Shown here one piece after another: positions 36,252 to 46,857 of a stretch of DNA of 64,000 nucleotides. Made by a program: the position numbers and the translations under genes. The notes below the pieces were generated by a model, which saw nothing but the letters and a program-made list of their open reading frames with translations, searched no databases and was not told the origin of the DNA. The stretch spans positions 4,022,242 to 4,086,241 of the forward strand of contig JAEMBT020000009.1 of NCBI GenBank assembly GCA_018873245.2, read 5' to 3'. This stretch comes from Archegozetes longisetosus. Lineage: Eukaryota; Arthropoda; Arachnida; Sarcoptiformes; Trhypochthoniidae. How positions within the stretch are numbered: the first letter of the stretch is position 1; every line of letters begins with the position of its first letter.

Positions 36252-37965
36252 TAAATATTCCAGAATAAATTTGATTAACTATTTAATAACTTATTTACTT
36301 AGAGAGATAATCTTCCAGATTGTATAATTGAGCCGAAAAATTACTTATAGGCTTATATATCGGTACCAGTCACAATTATTCTGATCAGTTTATCTGCGAT
36401 AATTATTACTATTAAAAAGGGATAAAGAACAAATTCATACAAATGATTGGATTCAAAAAGTATTACGCAACAAAACGCAGACCTGTCACTAAAGTATTAG
36501 ACAAAGATTCAGATTCCCTGAAAAGTTTTATCAAGTTTGAAATTGAAAATAAAATAATTCAAGTTTTAGTCAATAGAAATCTTTTGGTAGAAAGTAAGTC
36601 TTTAGATTTGCAGAAAATTATTGGATGTGGAAATTTCGGATGCGTTTACAAAGCATTTTTAGAGCTTAATAATAGTAGTACAGCTATTGCAGTCAAAATG
36701 TTAAAAGCAGGTAATTGGAAAATCCCTAATAATTCTAAATCAATTAAATTGTGTTATTTATGACTAAGGTTGTGATAAGAAAAAAATGAATTCATTTTGA
36801 GAGAAGGAATAATGTCAGTTAATTATAGGCATGAACGAGTACTACCAACACTTGGGTTTTGCATTGATGGTAATGAATCGCCTATGATAGTATTACCTCT
36901 TATGGTAAACGGGGACTTACTCGCTTACCTCAGAAATTTTCAGATCACTTTGATCATCGTTCAATTACTTGAATTTGCCCGAGAAATAGCCGAAGGTATG
37001 AAAAGTAATTACTTTTGAATGCTGAGCATGAAAGTTAGTTCATTTAGCCTCCAGGAGAGACCTGAATTTCTAAGAGATGAGCACAATCATAGTGCTAGAT
37101 ATTTCACGTGAAGATCTCTAATCATAAGAGTTTTTTGATGAAGAAGTGCTTAAATCATTTTAATATTTGGATGTTTTGAGCGATTATTCAGATTATTTTA
37201 TGTTTAGTGTTATTATTCATGTCTATGGACAAAAATTTCAATTCTTTTATTGCCTCAAATTTTGATCATCTCTAGATATTTTCAGCTGTCAGAGTGGTGA
37301 AAAAGAACTCTCGACTCTCAGGCAATGGCCTGAGGTTCGAATTTCACTTTCGTCAGATAGGGCAAATTAATTTTTCATAACAATTTATAATGTTTTTTTT
37401 GTTTCTCTGATTTTTATAGATCAAATGATTTAATGATTAAAAATGTATTATAGGTATGGTTTTTTATCTAGTCAAAAATTTGTTCACCGAGACTTAGCTG
37501 CAAGAAACTGTTTATTAGATGAAGGATTGTCAGTTAAAATAGCAGATTTTGAGTTATCTTGTGATATTTATGAGAAAAGTTATTATAGAAGTGAAAATGA
37601 TATAGATCTACCTTACAAATGGATGGCTCCCGAATCTATAGAAAAACGATTGTTCAGTACTATGTCTGATGTCTGGACTTTTGGTGTACTTCTTTGGGAA
37701 ATATTGACTCGAGACTTGAATCCATATCTGGATATTGAAGATTCAAATATTCTCAATCATATAAAATCAGGAAAGAGATTACCTAAACCCAAATATAGAT
37801 CACGAAAATTGTATGACTTACTACACAAATGTTGATCAGATTTACCAAATTTTAGACCTGACTTCACTGAAATCCTCCGAATTATTATCGAAGAAATCGA
37901 TGAGACTAGAAAAAATGAACGAATAATTGATTCTTATAAATTACTACCTTCTCTTCATCAGTAGG
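36060..37965 (+). pseudogene. Met/Ron-like receptor tyrosine kinase pseudogene, intracellular half
   Basis: A Pro/Thr-rich stalk (about 36093-36190, repeated PP-S/T), a membrane segment (VPVTIILISLSAIIITIKK, about 36361) and a tyrosine kinase domain in three exons: 36443-36710, 36780-36995 and 37454-37965. Kinase landmarks are the Gly loop GCGNFGCVYKA, the lysine in IAVKMLK, MIVLPLMVNGDLLAYLRN, the catalytic loop FVHRDLAARNCLLD, LPYKWMAPESIE and SDVWTFGVLLWEILTR. The hinge and loop wording resembles Met/Ron. Damage: the DFG motif reads DFE (Gly to Glu, 37551-37553), the invariant CW near the end reads C then TGA (37833-37835) although the frame stays open to 37965, and the membrane segment is out of frame with the kinase. 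No extracellular Sema/IPT part is present. It lies alone in the spacer of the inverted duplication, so it looks like a partial copy of a host receptor gene. Confidence 0.82.
37288..37366 (+). other. tRNA-like (class II) sequence or tRNA-derived SINE head in a kinase intron
   Basis: AGAGTGG resembles an A box and GAGGTTCGAATTTC a B box. A perfect 7-bp stem CTCAGGC-AATG-GCCTGAG lies between them in the position of a long variable arm, as in tRNA-Ser or tRNA-Leu. The T-stem and acceptor stem do not pair properly, so this is probably a decayed tRNA or SINE head and not a working tRNA. Confidence 0.3.
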
Positions 37966-40845
37966 GTAATATTTTCTTCCAAAGAGAATAAAATACCATA
38001 TTCCAAAAATAGCTTTTCAGGCTTATCTATTAATAGTTTGTAATTCAATATTTAAACTTTAGTAATTCAAATCAGAGTTCAAGGCGTCACTAGTTTACTA
38101 CTTTCGAAACTTAAATACTGGACTAATAAGGAAACAAACGGCTAGTTCAAAATTATATTGATAATTGATATTTAGCTTACATTTTACATTCTGAAAGATT
38201 TATCTATTTAGGTAATCTTATAAAAGACTTTCAAAATAAATTGTATTATAAAAATTTTTCCATCTAAATTTTCAGAGATAACACACAAGTCTCTAATTAA
38301 TGTTTTTATTGATTTATACAAGCAATCGATGCTTTTATTCAAATTCAGTTGTATTAATTACATTAGAATTCAATGATGTTTTTAAAAATAAAAGTGAAAC
38401 TTAAATATTTCTTCAAAACCTTATGGATCAGAATCTTTTTGAGTTTAAAATTCAAATCGTGAAGAAAATGATACATTACTTAATGTTCTTTCTTTTACAA
38501 TTATGATGACGTTATCATTGACTATGAATTTAAATGCAAAGCGTTTCTCTTGAATTGATACTTGAGTTTGGTTAAAATTTCTAATAGCAATCGCATATGT
38601 TATTAATACAATAATCATCGATATATCAGCTAAAGACTGAGTAAATGAATAAAATCAATTCAGGTAAACTAGCAAGGTCATACCAGAGTGTAAAAACTTC
38701 TTGCGAAATGATATTCTTTAAGCTTACAAGAAATAAAAAATTCTTTTATACGATTATTGCTGATTTCATAACTTTTTCTGAATTACTAATTAAACGATTA
38801 AAAAATTTAACTTTGATTTATTAATTTATATAATTAGCGAGATATTCAGCTTGAAATTGTAGTTTTCGGCAAAAAAACTAATTTCAGTTTTCGCCAGAAA
38901 ACATAAATAAGAAATTATTTTGAAGATTTTAACTTTGTGATAATTTTAGTAAACTTTTGTAATTTGCAATTTCTGATTATAAAGATTAATCTCTAAATAT
39001 GTATTCAGATGTATGATTTGATACTAACATTATTCATTTGCATTATATATTGATTCCTGATAATAATTCTGCAACTATCGGATAAAAACTTCAATATGAG
39101 CAACAAACATATGCCAAAATATAATAAAAATTATTGAATGTTCAGAGTTCTTTAAACTTTGATCAATAATTTATTTTAGGTATATCAACAAAATAATCAG
39201 CTTTATTAGAAGTCAATGATTTTGTTTACTTGAAATAAGAGTGTTTAAAAAGTTAAAATCCTGTGATAAATTAATTTCACCTGACTTTATGTTTATACAA
39301 CTTCTGACAAGGAATTTAAAAATGGATAGTGAGACGATTGTACTTTATTGTTGAATCACTTGGAGTTGAGTTTGATTTTATTTAATAAAAATTAGCTGTC
39401 ATATAAAGAACTCAAGACTTGACATGAACTTTATTTTCAATAATAAACTTTACATTTTGCTAGCATAGCAGAAATTGATATGGGTCAATTTTTATTTCAA
39501 TTCTAGGAAACAAATATTTTTATGCTTTTGGTCCTATCGCTGATCCTGTTTGTAGACCCAGAGAAGTTATATCAAAAATATTGATGTCAATTTGATTGTG
39601 ACGCTTGGAACTCAAAAGTGGACTCATTGAAACGTAATTTTATATGTAGACACTCAAAATGAAAGTGAACCGCACCTACCAATGTTACTGAACCGTTCGA
39701 CTTGGCCACAATCCACCAGTCACACAGTAATTTAAGATTGGGTCTCAACAGTCAGACTAAAACATACTCAAATTTAATATCTTATGATTGTATTGATGCG
39801 ATCTATAAAAGTTCGATTTATTGATGGACTAATTTTCAGAGTTCGAATCGTTTTTATGTATTATACTCAAGACTCGCGATTATAGTACAAAAGGCATAGT
39901 ACTGAAGGTTTAAATAAATTCAAAATAGAGTTGAGATCACATCAATATACATCTTATTTCATTCTTTTCTATCATAAGGGACTTGAGCTAAAGTGATTTA
40001 CAGTGTATTTACTTTTTTAGATTAAATATAAAATTATTATTTAGTCAGTCAGATTTGTCTAATTTGAATATGCAATTAAGTGGTTCTTAAAGAGTTATAA
40101 ATATGTCTTCATGTTCTATTGGTTTATTTAGTATCTTTTAAGAAATAATTGAGATTATGCACGAGTTCGACGGGTTTCACTGTATATTTTATAGATATTT
40201 CAAGTGATATTCAAACAAAGAGCATGTACATCATTTGAATCCTAAAGTGCTCATGTTACTGCAAAACATTCAGAATATATAATTCAAAATTTAATTTAAC
40301 AATTAAACAAAATTAATTATTAATGTTCCAAAAGTTGTCAAACCTTTATCAAATAAGTCGAATTCCTATTAATATTTCAATATAGAAGCTTCAACATTTT
40401 GCTTATATTAGGAGATTATTAATTTGAATAGTAACATTTCACTCAAGCACTCAATTGAATTAGTTAGTTTATAGTCAATACAGGACATTAGAGACAGGAA
40501 GTTCAGGACCTTATAATTCCAAAATTAAACCAATAATAAAAGTCTTTATTCAATTTATTTAATTTAAGATATTGATGATTAGTATATAAAATAAAATTTA
40601 TCTCATAAGTTGGGATTACAATAAAATATGAAAATATATGAAAGATTATTTTCGGTTAAATATATTCGTTTATCACTAAGAACTGACTTGTATTGCGAGA
40701 AACTTGTTAAATATCACAACTCGTAGCCGGTAAGTAGCGAAAAGAGGGTCAGCGACGACTAACTAGGCGCAATGATTATAAAAATCAGGTTGGGATCACT
40801 TCAGGTAGTACTCGATGGGATAAGTTCATCCCTCACCCTTCTTAG
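37966..40845. other. intergenic spacer of the inverted duplication
   Basis: About 2.9 kb of AT-rich sequence with no open frame worth calling. The last 150 bases before the arm 2 boundary (about 40715-40845) are markedly richer in G+C and include a short 5S-rRNA-like string (AGTACTCGATGGG), too weak to call as a gene. Confidence 0.5.
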
Positions 40846-40912
40846 AAATAGGTATGATATTAAAGTGAATATTTTATTGATAGAAATAAATGATTTTCCG
40901 TATATTCTTAGA

Positions 40913-42791
40913 TCAATACAATGAACTTTCTATGATTTTCATCATAAAAACCATAGTCAAGGCTGTGATCTATAAATAATGGTAATAGTCTTAAAATTCG
41001 TATAACATTACAAATTAATTCTTACTTCATATACACGAAAGTGGTTTATAGTAAATAGTTTCCAACGATAGTCCAATTTTCTTTTGGCCCAATCTCTCAA
41101 TGAATGACAACGAAAGAACAATTAAAATGATTTATTCAATGAATGATTGTATTATTTACAAGTTTGACAAACTTTAATATATGTTAAGGACAACTTGTTA
41201 GGTGTGAACACAATACTCAATAATATATCATACACTTTATTAGTTTGATAATAGACAAAAGAGGTGCAAATTATGATTAATGTCAGAGCAAATAAGAAAC
41301 TAAGAGAACCATAAATTAAAATCAATTTGAATATTGAACCAGCTTTCGAGAATATGCCAATGAATAAGTCAATTATAAGAGTATGTCAGCCAAATCCAGA
41401 ATATATATTTCGAACAAAAATCTTTGTTAACCGAGTTGATCCCAAAATGTTTTGTATTGAAAGTCTTCATTATAGCCATAGCTCTTTTGTTGGTTAATTT
41501 TGATTTTTTGAAAAAATCTTAATTTTCTCATTCAATTGTTTAGCTTTGATTGACAGGTAATGACAAATGAGGTAAAAGTAGACTATATGATATATATAAC
41601 AATCATACAGATGTGATAAACGGCTAGAACGAAGATTAAATTCAGAGTAAATACATGAAATGAATTGAGAGCAGTCGAAAATATCGACAAATTGTAAATA
41701 ATCAAAGCAATTGATACGAGCACTGGTTGTGAGAAATGATCACAAATATAGAACATTGTTTTCACTATGTTCATGAATTTGTATAATTAGGCCTCGTGAA
41801 AAAGTCCAATACTTGGCGGTGAATTGAGTCCTGATATGATCTCGAATAGTCGGAAATTGGTTTTTTCTGTAATTCCTATAATGAGTCCATTATGTAATCA
41901 GTGTTAAGGAAAATGATATAATCCCTAAGATATTAAAGTGAATTCTCGCTTTCATAAAGTATGAGAAGTCGAGAATAACAATGAAATATTCAAAATTTTC
42001 TTCTGGTAATAGTAAAGAAATGATTGAACTTATCAAAAGTATTGATTTTGCTATAGTAACAAATAATGGATTATTAAATCCGTTGCTTTTAGGGTGACCA
42101 CCCATCCCGGTTTTGATGGGACAGTCTCGCGTTTATAAAAATAAGACATAAATGCCATCATACCAGAAACTCTCGACAGCACGATTATTTATCTCGTTTT
42201 TCAGCTTTCATTTTGAAAAATGTGTTAGAAAATTATTTGTTAGAAATTCAAACATTGGATTTATCTTGTAAATACTAAGAGATTAAGAAACCCAGTTTAA
42301 TGTTTTGAACACCTGTTGTTTAAAACCAAAAGTTATAGGACTAATCTTTTCTGCCTTGACATATATCTCATATAAACTGGTATTTCTTAAAGTCAATTTC
42401 AGTTGTATTTCCAACTCTTGCATTGCTATTTCCAATTGTAATTTTGAATGAATAACTTTTGAAAGATGTCATTTCTAACAAAAAATATAACTTTGAGACC
42501 TACTATGATTAATCATTTTCAATGTTTTAATATAATTTTAATATTTAAATGTTTCAAATAATGCATTGTTTGACATCAATTTGTAATGAGTTTATTAAAG
42601 CGACATTTTTCTTCAAAAAAATGTTAGTGTATCCCCCTTGATACTTTTGTCCCTTCATTATCAAGTCAGAGGTATTCACCGTAGTTCCTTCTATTATGGA
42701 ATCCGTTTCGGAAAAGAGGTTCAGCAGAACTTAACAATTCTGACAGCAATATTTGTGCAGAGTTCAAATCACTTCCTATATTCAACGCCAT
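40913..42791 (-). pseudogene. chemoreceptor pseudogene D' (arm 2)
   Basis: Reverse twin of pseudogene D without the 2.6 kb transposon. Exon 3 is at 40969-40913, exon 2 at about 41110-41020, and exon 1 runs from about 41170 to 42791 with the same 580-base internal insertion. The open stretch at 41890-42105 differs from the arm 1 copy at one residue in 71 (His for Asn). Shared lesions show it was already a pseudogene when duplicated. It supplies the empty-site sequence for the transposon in D. Confidence 0.88.
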
Positions 42792-43883
42792 TTAGCTTTC
42801 AGTTTTAATAAGCTTGTCAAATTTGATAAATGTATAAATATATAAATATAGTTACCCAAATTTTTTGAAATGATATCAAAAGATATGAAAATACTGTTGA
42901 GTCTTACTATTATTTTATGGATACTCATTCAATGATTTTATGATAAGAGCCAGACTTTGATAAAAATTTACTGCAATAAAAACTCACCAAAAGCCCATTA
43001 ATCGCCTTATTTACCAAAATTCATGACTTAAACTTTTTACAATATAAACTTTAATACGAGTGTATATATATCTTAAGTATAAATATATAATGCTCAATTT
43101 AATAAAAGAAATCGATAGCTTATTAACGCTTAATGTTTCATTCCTAAAACGCAATAACTAGATACTTAACAATTTAATTGTCAATACGACGAGTGTGTTA
43201 TTTCGATCGATAGTTCGCATTAAATTCATAATGTGTTTGAGTTAAATGCTCACATACTTTTATTGCGTAAAGTATTGGGTGGAAACAGTGAAAATTGCAA
43301 TTTCATATCTTTAAAAGTGTATTTAATGTGAAAATAATAATTATATATCTAATGAATATATTCGCCTCCCGTCTAGTTGACAAAGACCCAGCGAAGTGGG
43401 AGGCATCTGATACCAGTGGCGCTATTTTGTCAATTTGTTTATCTCACAAATTCTTCATACGCAGCTTAAATTTGAAATTGATTAGGAAATTTTTTATCTT
43501 TATTTGGCCTCTATATTCTCGCTATGTTATCGAAATCACAGAGGTTAATATGAGAACTATACGAGGAGTGCTTTAGTTCCTCTCTTCAATTGACCTCTCA
43601 GCTTAAAGAATTGTTTAAATTTTGATGCCTATGTGGTGTCATTGTTGTGGAGGATGATGGGACTATGAAGCTATTTCTTTCTTTCAAAGAATTGATATAA
43701 ATTTCAAAATTGATGTATGTTGGTAAAATTCGATAACCAAACACCTGATTCGCATGAGAAGCCACGTTCATCATCACCTTCCAATCTTGCATTAATGAGT
43801 ATAACAGCAATTATAAAAATTGACATAATATTAAAGGGAATATTATTTTAATAGAGGTCAATAATTTCAAATTCAATATCAGA

Positions 43884-45233
43884 TTAATACAAAGACATTT
43901 CTATGATTTTCAGCATAAAAACCATAGTCAAGGCTGTGATCTACAAATAATAAAAATGGTCTTAAAATTCGTATTACATTACAAATCTATTCTTACTTCG
44001 TATCCACGAAAGAAGTTTATAATAAATAGTTTTCAACAATAAAACCCAATTTTCTTCTGACTCAATCTCTCAATGAATAACGACAACTACAAAGTAAATA
44101 AAATCATCATTTATTCAATGAGTAGTTGTTTTATTTAAAAAATGTTGACAAACTTTGATGAGTGTGGAATTAGTCAAGAAGAGCTTGTTAGGTGTGAACA
44201 CGATTCCCAATAAATTACCATACATTTGATTAGTTTGATAATAAACAGAAGAGGCACAACTTGTGATAAATATAAGAGGTAATATGAAATAAAGACAAGT
44301 ATGAAGGAAAATCAATTTAAATAATAAAACACTTTTTGAGAACATGCCAACGAATAAGAATAAGTCAATTATACAAGAGTGTGTCAGCCAAACCCAGAAT
44401 AAATATTTCGACCAAAAGTCTTTGTTAAACGAATTGACTTCCAGATAGTTTGTGTTCAGAGTCTTCATTATAGCCATAGCTCTTTTGTCCGTTAACTTTG
44501 ATTTGTTTTTGGCAAAAATCTGAATTGTCTCATTCAATTCTTTAGCTTTAATTGATAGGTAATAACAAATGAGGTAAAAATAGACGTTATGGTATATAAT
44601 AATAATACAGATGTGACTAGAGATTAAAGCAATAATCAAATTCAGAGGAAATACATAGAAAATGAATTGAATGGGAGAGCAGATGGAAAACATCGGTAAA
44701 TTGAGAATGATCAATGCAAGTGTTACGAACAACGGTCTTGCGAAACTATCACAAATATAGAATATTGTTTTCGCTGTCTTCATGAATTTGTAGATCTTTC
44801 CTTTGCTTGAAAGTCCTATACTTAGGGGTGAAGCGAGTCCTGATATCATCTCGAATGGTCTCAAATAAGTCGGCAATTCGTTGTTCTTGTAATTTCTATA
44901 GTGAATCCATTGTGTAATCAGCATCAAGATGAGTGTTATTATCATTGAGGTATTAAATTGAATTCTTGCACCAATGAAGTACGAAATGTCAACAATTATT
45001 ATGAAATATTCAGGATTTTCTTCCGGTAATAGTAAAGATAAGACACATTTGACCAACCATATCGAATACGTTATAGCAATCAATAATGGGTTATAAAATG
45101 TGTTCCTTTTATTCGATCCGTTTTGGAAAAGAGATAGACCGTTGAGATATAAATGAGATCCTGCAGAAGTGACCAACAATTCTGACGGTAATATTAGTGA
45201 AGGATCGAAATCACAATCTATATTGAAAGCCAT
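43884..45233 (-). pseudogene. chemoreceptor C, near-identical inverted copy of B with a nonsense codon in exon 2
   Basis: Exons 44154-45233 (360 codons), 43997-44086 (30) and 43884-43940 match chemoreceptor B position for position with the same splice sites. Exon 1 differs at 6 of 360 residues (KF to EL, and four single changes). In exon 2 the conserved Trp of FYCWK reads TGA (44033-44035), which would remove the last 32 or so residues including the final membrane helix. Exon 3 is intact. It is therefore either a very young pseudogene or an allele. If splicing of intron 1 is skipped, the unspliced frame runs on and ends after CQHFLNKTTTH, giving a 372-residue form also lacking the last helix. 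Confidence 0.85.
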
Positions 45234-45975
45234 TCAGTTTTCAGTTTTACTAAACTTTCTAAGTTTGATGAATATATAAATATACTTATCGATGTGCTCT
45301 GAAATAATATCCAAAAGATGTGAGAATATTATTGAGTTTTACTATTATTTATAGAAACTCATTCAGCGATTTCACGATAAGAGCTAATCAAACTTATATA
45401 AAAGTTATTGCAATAAAAACTCGCCAATAGCTCACCAAAAACCCATTAATCTTGTTATTTACTAAAGTTTACAATTTAAACTTATATACAATATAAACGT
45501 CAATACGAGTATATATATATATATATATATCTTTAGTAAAGAAATCTTATGCTTAATTGAAGATAAGAAATTGACGCTTGACATTTCATTCCTAAAACGC
45601 AATAATTAGAAACTCAACAATATAAGTGTCTATACGAGTGTATTATTTCTATCGATTAATTGCGTCAAATTCATAATTTATTTAAAATAGGTGCTGACAT
45701 ACTTCTATTGAATGATATACTTGAGCGAAATTTTGATTTAAACTAATTCTAATCTATACTTTAAAAAATAAATTCAATGTTATGAGCTTATTGGGATTAT
45801 TATTTCTATTTTAAATGTTTAATATAAACTTTTCGATGTAAGAAATTACTGATAGATGCAGCCAAATATCAAATTTATTTTAGAAATTTCAGCAAATAAG
45901 ATCGATAGTTTGCATTAAATTCATTATGTGTTTGAAATGAATGCTGATATACTTCTATTGAGTAAGATATTTAAA

Positions 45976-46030
45976 TTTTTCATTCTGTCATAATTTTTTA
46001 GTTACAAATTGATTATGAATGAAAATTTAA
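45976..46030. other. right flank of the inverted duplication
   Basis: Short AT-rich junction between the arm 2 outer edge and a mariner-type relic. Nothing else is seen. Confidence 0.4.
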
Positions 46031-46560
46031 TATTAATTTAAGTTATTGTTAGAGATTAATACAGTATTAATTAATAACGGATAGGACACCTCTATCCGCT
46101 GCCGTACGAAATTTCGTCTTTACGCTTTCCATAAGGTTCTGGCATAAGTTTTGTGACATTATTTTTAACTCTTTATTTATTTATTTGATGAGATTTTCAC
46201 AAGATTCGGCAGTCCAAACGTTTTTATAAACTTCATCTTTAAGAATAGCCCAAAAGTGCTCAATTAGGCGCACTTGCGGCACATTAGGCGGATTTAAAAT
46301 TTTAGGCACAACTTCAATATTAACCACTTCCAAGCTTTCTTTCTAAACCTAACCCTTTTTCCAGTCTTTTGATAACTCTATAAACCGTTTCTGGTAGTAT
46401 TCCCCCTAATTTAAAGTGATTGACAATTGATGACTTTTTCATTTGTTTATTTTTTCACAAAACGCGCCAGTACGGTGCCGGACAGATAACTCTTTACTGA
46501 CCGACATTTTTTATTTTGATGACTAACTGGTTATCTAATTGAAAGGGGGAGAAAGTCTGA
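46030..46560 (-). mobile_element. internally deleted mariner/IS630 relic
   Basis: On the minus strand, fragments read PETVYRVIKRLEKGLGLERK (end of a helix-turn-helix region) and then, after a deletion of the whole catalytic core, NPPNVPQVRLIEHFWAILKD followed by KTKFRTAADRGVLSVI. These are the two ends of a transposase of the same broad type as the element at 18044, here about 0.5 kb long. Frame breaks are present and exact ends were not resolved. Confidence 0.7.
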
Positions 46561-46667
46561 TAAATAAGTTTTAAAATATTTCACACATCTATACCGTCCA
46601 GCCTTAGAATATTATAAGAGGTCAAAAAATTTATCAATTTCTGTCCCCATAGATTATCACGCAATAA

Positions 46668-46857
46668 ATAATAATGAAAATATTTGTGTAATAATGTGCT
46701 AAAGAGACTGTCGAACTTTGGTATTTCCAATTTATTTCTCTTGACTATAGATATATTGCGTGATAGTCAAGAGTCTATAGTCAAGAGAAATAAATTGGAA
46801 ATACCAAAGTTCGACAGTCTCTTTTGCACATTATTACACAAATATTTTCATTATTAT
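46668..46857. repeat. near-perfect 83-bp inverted repeat (foldback)
   Basis: 46668-46750 and 46775-46857 are reverse complements with a single clear mismatch (GCTAAAG versus GCAAAAG), separated by 24 bases that themselves contain a small repeat of TAGTCAAGAG. Such precision over 83 bases means a recent origin: a foldback MITE or an inverted duplication at a break. A 62-codon open frame across it is a by-product. Confidence 0.92.

Larger units (their letters stand above)
40846..45975. repeat. arm 2 of the large inverted segmental duplication
   Basis: Reverse copy of about 25945-34916, with pseudogene D' next to the spacer and chemoreceptor C outermost, both on the minus strand. It lacks the two insertions seen in arm 1, which is why it is 3.8 kb shorter. 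It keeps about 130 bases near 45530-45660 that arm 1 has lost between short direct repeats (ATACGAGTGTAT-like), and has a (TA)n run at 45510-45532. Confidence 0.9.

Noticed and set aside
40715-40845. GC-richer stretch with a 5S-rRNA-like AGTACTCGATGGG string
   Set aside because: Only about 20 bases resemble the 3' part of 5S rRNA and the helices do not form; not enough to call an RNA gene or SINE3.
43295-43576. 93-codon frame in arm 2 containing VDKDPAKWEASDTSGAIL
   Set aside because: The matching sequence in arm 1 does not keep the frame; it is non-coding receptor flank.
43598-43810. 70-codon minus frame downstream of receptor C
   Set aside because: The arm 1 copy is broken; it lies in the 3' flank.
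45510-45532. (TA)n run
   Set aside because: Ordinary microsatellite; no function implied.
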